Shown: positions 63,182 through 64,000 of the stretch, piece by piece
Layout: every line of letters begins with the position of its first letter
How positions within the stretch are numbered: the stretch's first letter is position 1
Source of the DNA: Planctomycetota bacterium
GTDB taxonomy: Bacteria > Planctomycetota > UBA1135 > GCA-002686595
DNA: 64,000 nt
Assembly (NCBI GenBank): GCA_016709875.1
Contig: JADJLZ010000002.1
Coordinates: 248,001 to 312,000, forward strand
Direction: 5' to 3'
Made by a program: the position numbers and the translations under genes
The notes under the pieces: generated by a model
Databases searched by the model: none
Told to the model about the DNA's origin: nothing
The model's input: the letters and a program-made list of their open reading frames with translations, nothing else

Positions 63182-64000
63182 ATGCCGCAGAACATCGCTG
63201 GAATCCTCTTCGTTCTCCTGTTCGCCCTCCTCGTCCTGGTCGTGGTGGTGCTCTACCAGTTGCTGCTCGTGCGCCGCTCGCAAGGCGGGGGCGCGGACCT
63301 GATGGACGGCCTCGACGACCTGCGCAAGGAGAGCGGCAACATCGAGACGCGCCTGCGCGAGGAGCTCGGCCGCAACCGCACCGAATCCGCCAGCGCCGCC
63401 AAGGAGCAGCGCGAGGAGCTCGCGGCGCAGATGAAGAGCGCGATGGAGACCGTCGACGCCGGTCTCGCCTCGATGCGCAACGCGACCAACGAACGCTTCG
63501 AGGAACTGCAGCTGAAGGCCTCGGAGAACGCCAAGCTCGACCGCGAGGAGCTCGGCAAGCAGATCGAGATGCTGCGCGGCACGCTCGACGGCAAGCTCAA
63601 GGAGCTGCAGGAGAGCAACTCGCTCAAGCTCGACGAGATGCGCAAGACGGTCGACGAGAAGCTGCAGGGCACGCTCGAAAAGCGCCTGGGCGAGAGCTTC
63701 AAGCTCGTCAGCGAACGGCTCGAACTCGTGCACAAGGGCCTGGGCGAGATGCAGTCGCTCGCGAGCGGCGTCGGCGACCTGAAGCGCGTGCTCACGAACG
63801 TCAAGACGCGCGGGACCTGGGGCGAGATGCAGCTCTCGAGCCTGCTCGAGCAGGTGCTGACCAAAGACCAGTACGCGACCAACATCGCGACCAAGCCCAA
63901 CAGCCTCGAGCGCGTCGAATTCGCGATCAAGCTCCCCGGCCGCGACCTCGATGGCGGCCAGGTCTGGCTGCCGATCGACGCCAAGTTCCCCAAGGAAGAC
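63182..64000 (+). CDS. rmuC: DNA recombination protein RmuC, N-terminal part; runs off the right edge
   Basis: 273 codons from ATG 63182, open at the window end. An N-terminal membrane helix ('IAGILFVLLFALLVLVVVVL', 4-23) is followed by a long coiled coil (~35-200; Glu/Lys/Leu heptads such as 'KELQESNSLKLDEMRKTVDE'). The RmuC nuclease-like domain then begins: 'SGVGDLKRVLTNVKTRGTWGEMQLSSLLEQVLTKDQYATN' and 'RVEFAIKLPGRD'. This matches RmuC order and spacing exactly. RmuC limits inversions at short inverted repeats and has a predicted PD-(D/E)xK endonuclease fold. It is the last gene in the window. Confidence 0.92.
   Translation, partial: MPQNIAGILFVLLFALLVLVVVVLYQLLLVRRSQGGGADLMDGLDDLRKESGNIETRLREELGRNRTESASAAKEQREELAAQMKSAMETVDAGLASMRNATNERFEELQLKASENAKLDREELGKQIEMLRGTLDGKLKELQESNSLKLDEMRKTVDEKLQGTLEKRLGESFKLVSERLELVHKGLGEMQSLASGVGDLKRVLTNVKTRGTWGEMQLSSLLEQVLTKDQYATNIATKPNSLERVEFAIKLPGRDLDGGQVWLPIDAKFPKED

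Overview
The window is very GC-rich (by eye about two thirds G+C or more), gene-dense bacterial DNA. No gap between genes exceeds about 250 bp. I see no rRNA, tRNA, CRISPR array, transposase or phage gene. The best lineage guess is a deep-branching, high-GC planctomycete (Planctomycetota) related to the Saltatorellus/Poly30-like group. Three things point there: large secreted beta-propeller proteins ending in a shared Cys-rich C-terminal domain (8316-10751 and 58424-61663), a hydrazine-synthase-alpha-like haem lipoprotein (47896-50130), and Ser/Thr kinases, one coupled to an ECF sigma factor. This assignment rests on recalled family distribution, not on a search.

Layout. 1-8.2 kb: 5' part of a SWIM-domain protein (probably an SNF2 helicase), a DUF429-like protein, a small unknown protein, a GT39-like membrane glycosyltransferase, a secreted amidase, a secreted putative metallopeptidase, a VOC protein and a gluzincin-type lipoprotein. 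8.3-17.6 kb: a secreted propeller protein, a GH78 alpha-L-rhamnosidase, a rhomboid, an Npt/TlcA-like MFS carrier and an unknown exported protein. 17.8-22.7 kb: a POT peptide transporter (frameshifted) followed by prolidase, a small barrel-like protein, RidA, a PhnB-like VOC protein and a small membrane protein. 22.8-25.3 kb: a kinase/ECF-sigma pair and a decayed GntR-ABC operon. 25.4-30.2 kb: ankyrin protein, YaeQ, LysM-YkuD L,D-transpeptidase, CrcB, DUF488, RlmN-like enzyme, VOC protein. 30.2-38.1 kb: YafY/WYL-Cdd1 fusion regulator, UvrD/PcrA helicase, rhomboid-TPR, carboxylesterase, HrpB helicase (frameshifted). 38.2-46.9 kb: a GH114/SSF4-like protein, ferredoxin-NADP reductase, HD protein, ribbon-helix-helix protein, SPFH protein, a large kinase-RDD-pseudokinase-RDD protein, branched-chain aminotransferase and NDH-2. 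46.8-64 kb: DoxX and MarR with a duplicated operator, haem and propeller proteins, FIST protein, hexapeptide acyltransferase, several exported proteins, a rhodanese, a TPR lipoprotein, a di-haem propeller protein, peroxiredoxin, an IMPase/CysQ-like enzyme and the 5' part of rmuC.

Regulation. Many start codons (18 listed) have a TANNNT, -10-like hexamer only 6-20 nt upstream, usually without a Shine-Dalgarno sequence. This suggests frequent leaderless or ultrashort-leader transcripts. Genes inside operons more often carry AGGAGG-like sites. Autoregulatory operators are visible for the GntR, YafY-like and MarR regulators.

The least explained structures are intergenic hairpin elements of three sequence families (1670-1760, 5464-5555, 27911-28142, 35541-35620). 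The two members of the first family share their outer arms but have different, still perfectly paired, inner arms. Their outer ends also supply the -10-like hexamer of the neighbouring gene. Two conserved genes (POT transporter, hrpB) each carry a single-base frameshift at a G/C homopolymer, which may be sequencing error.
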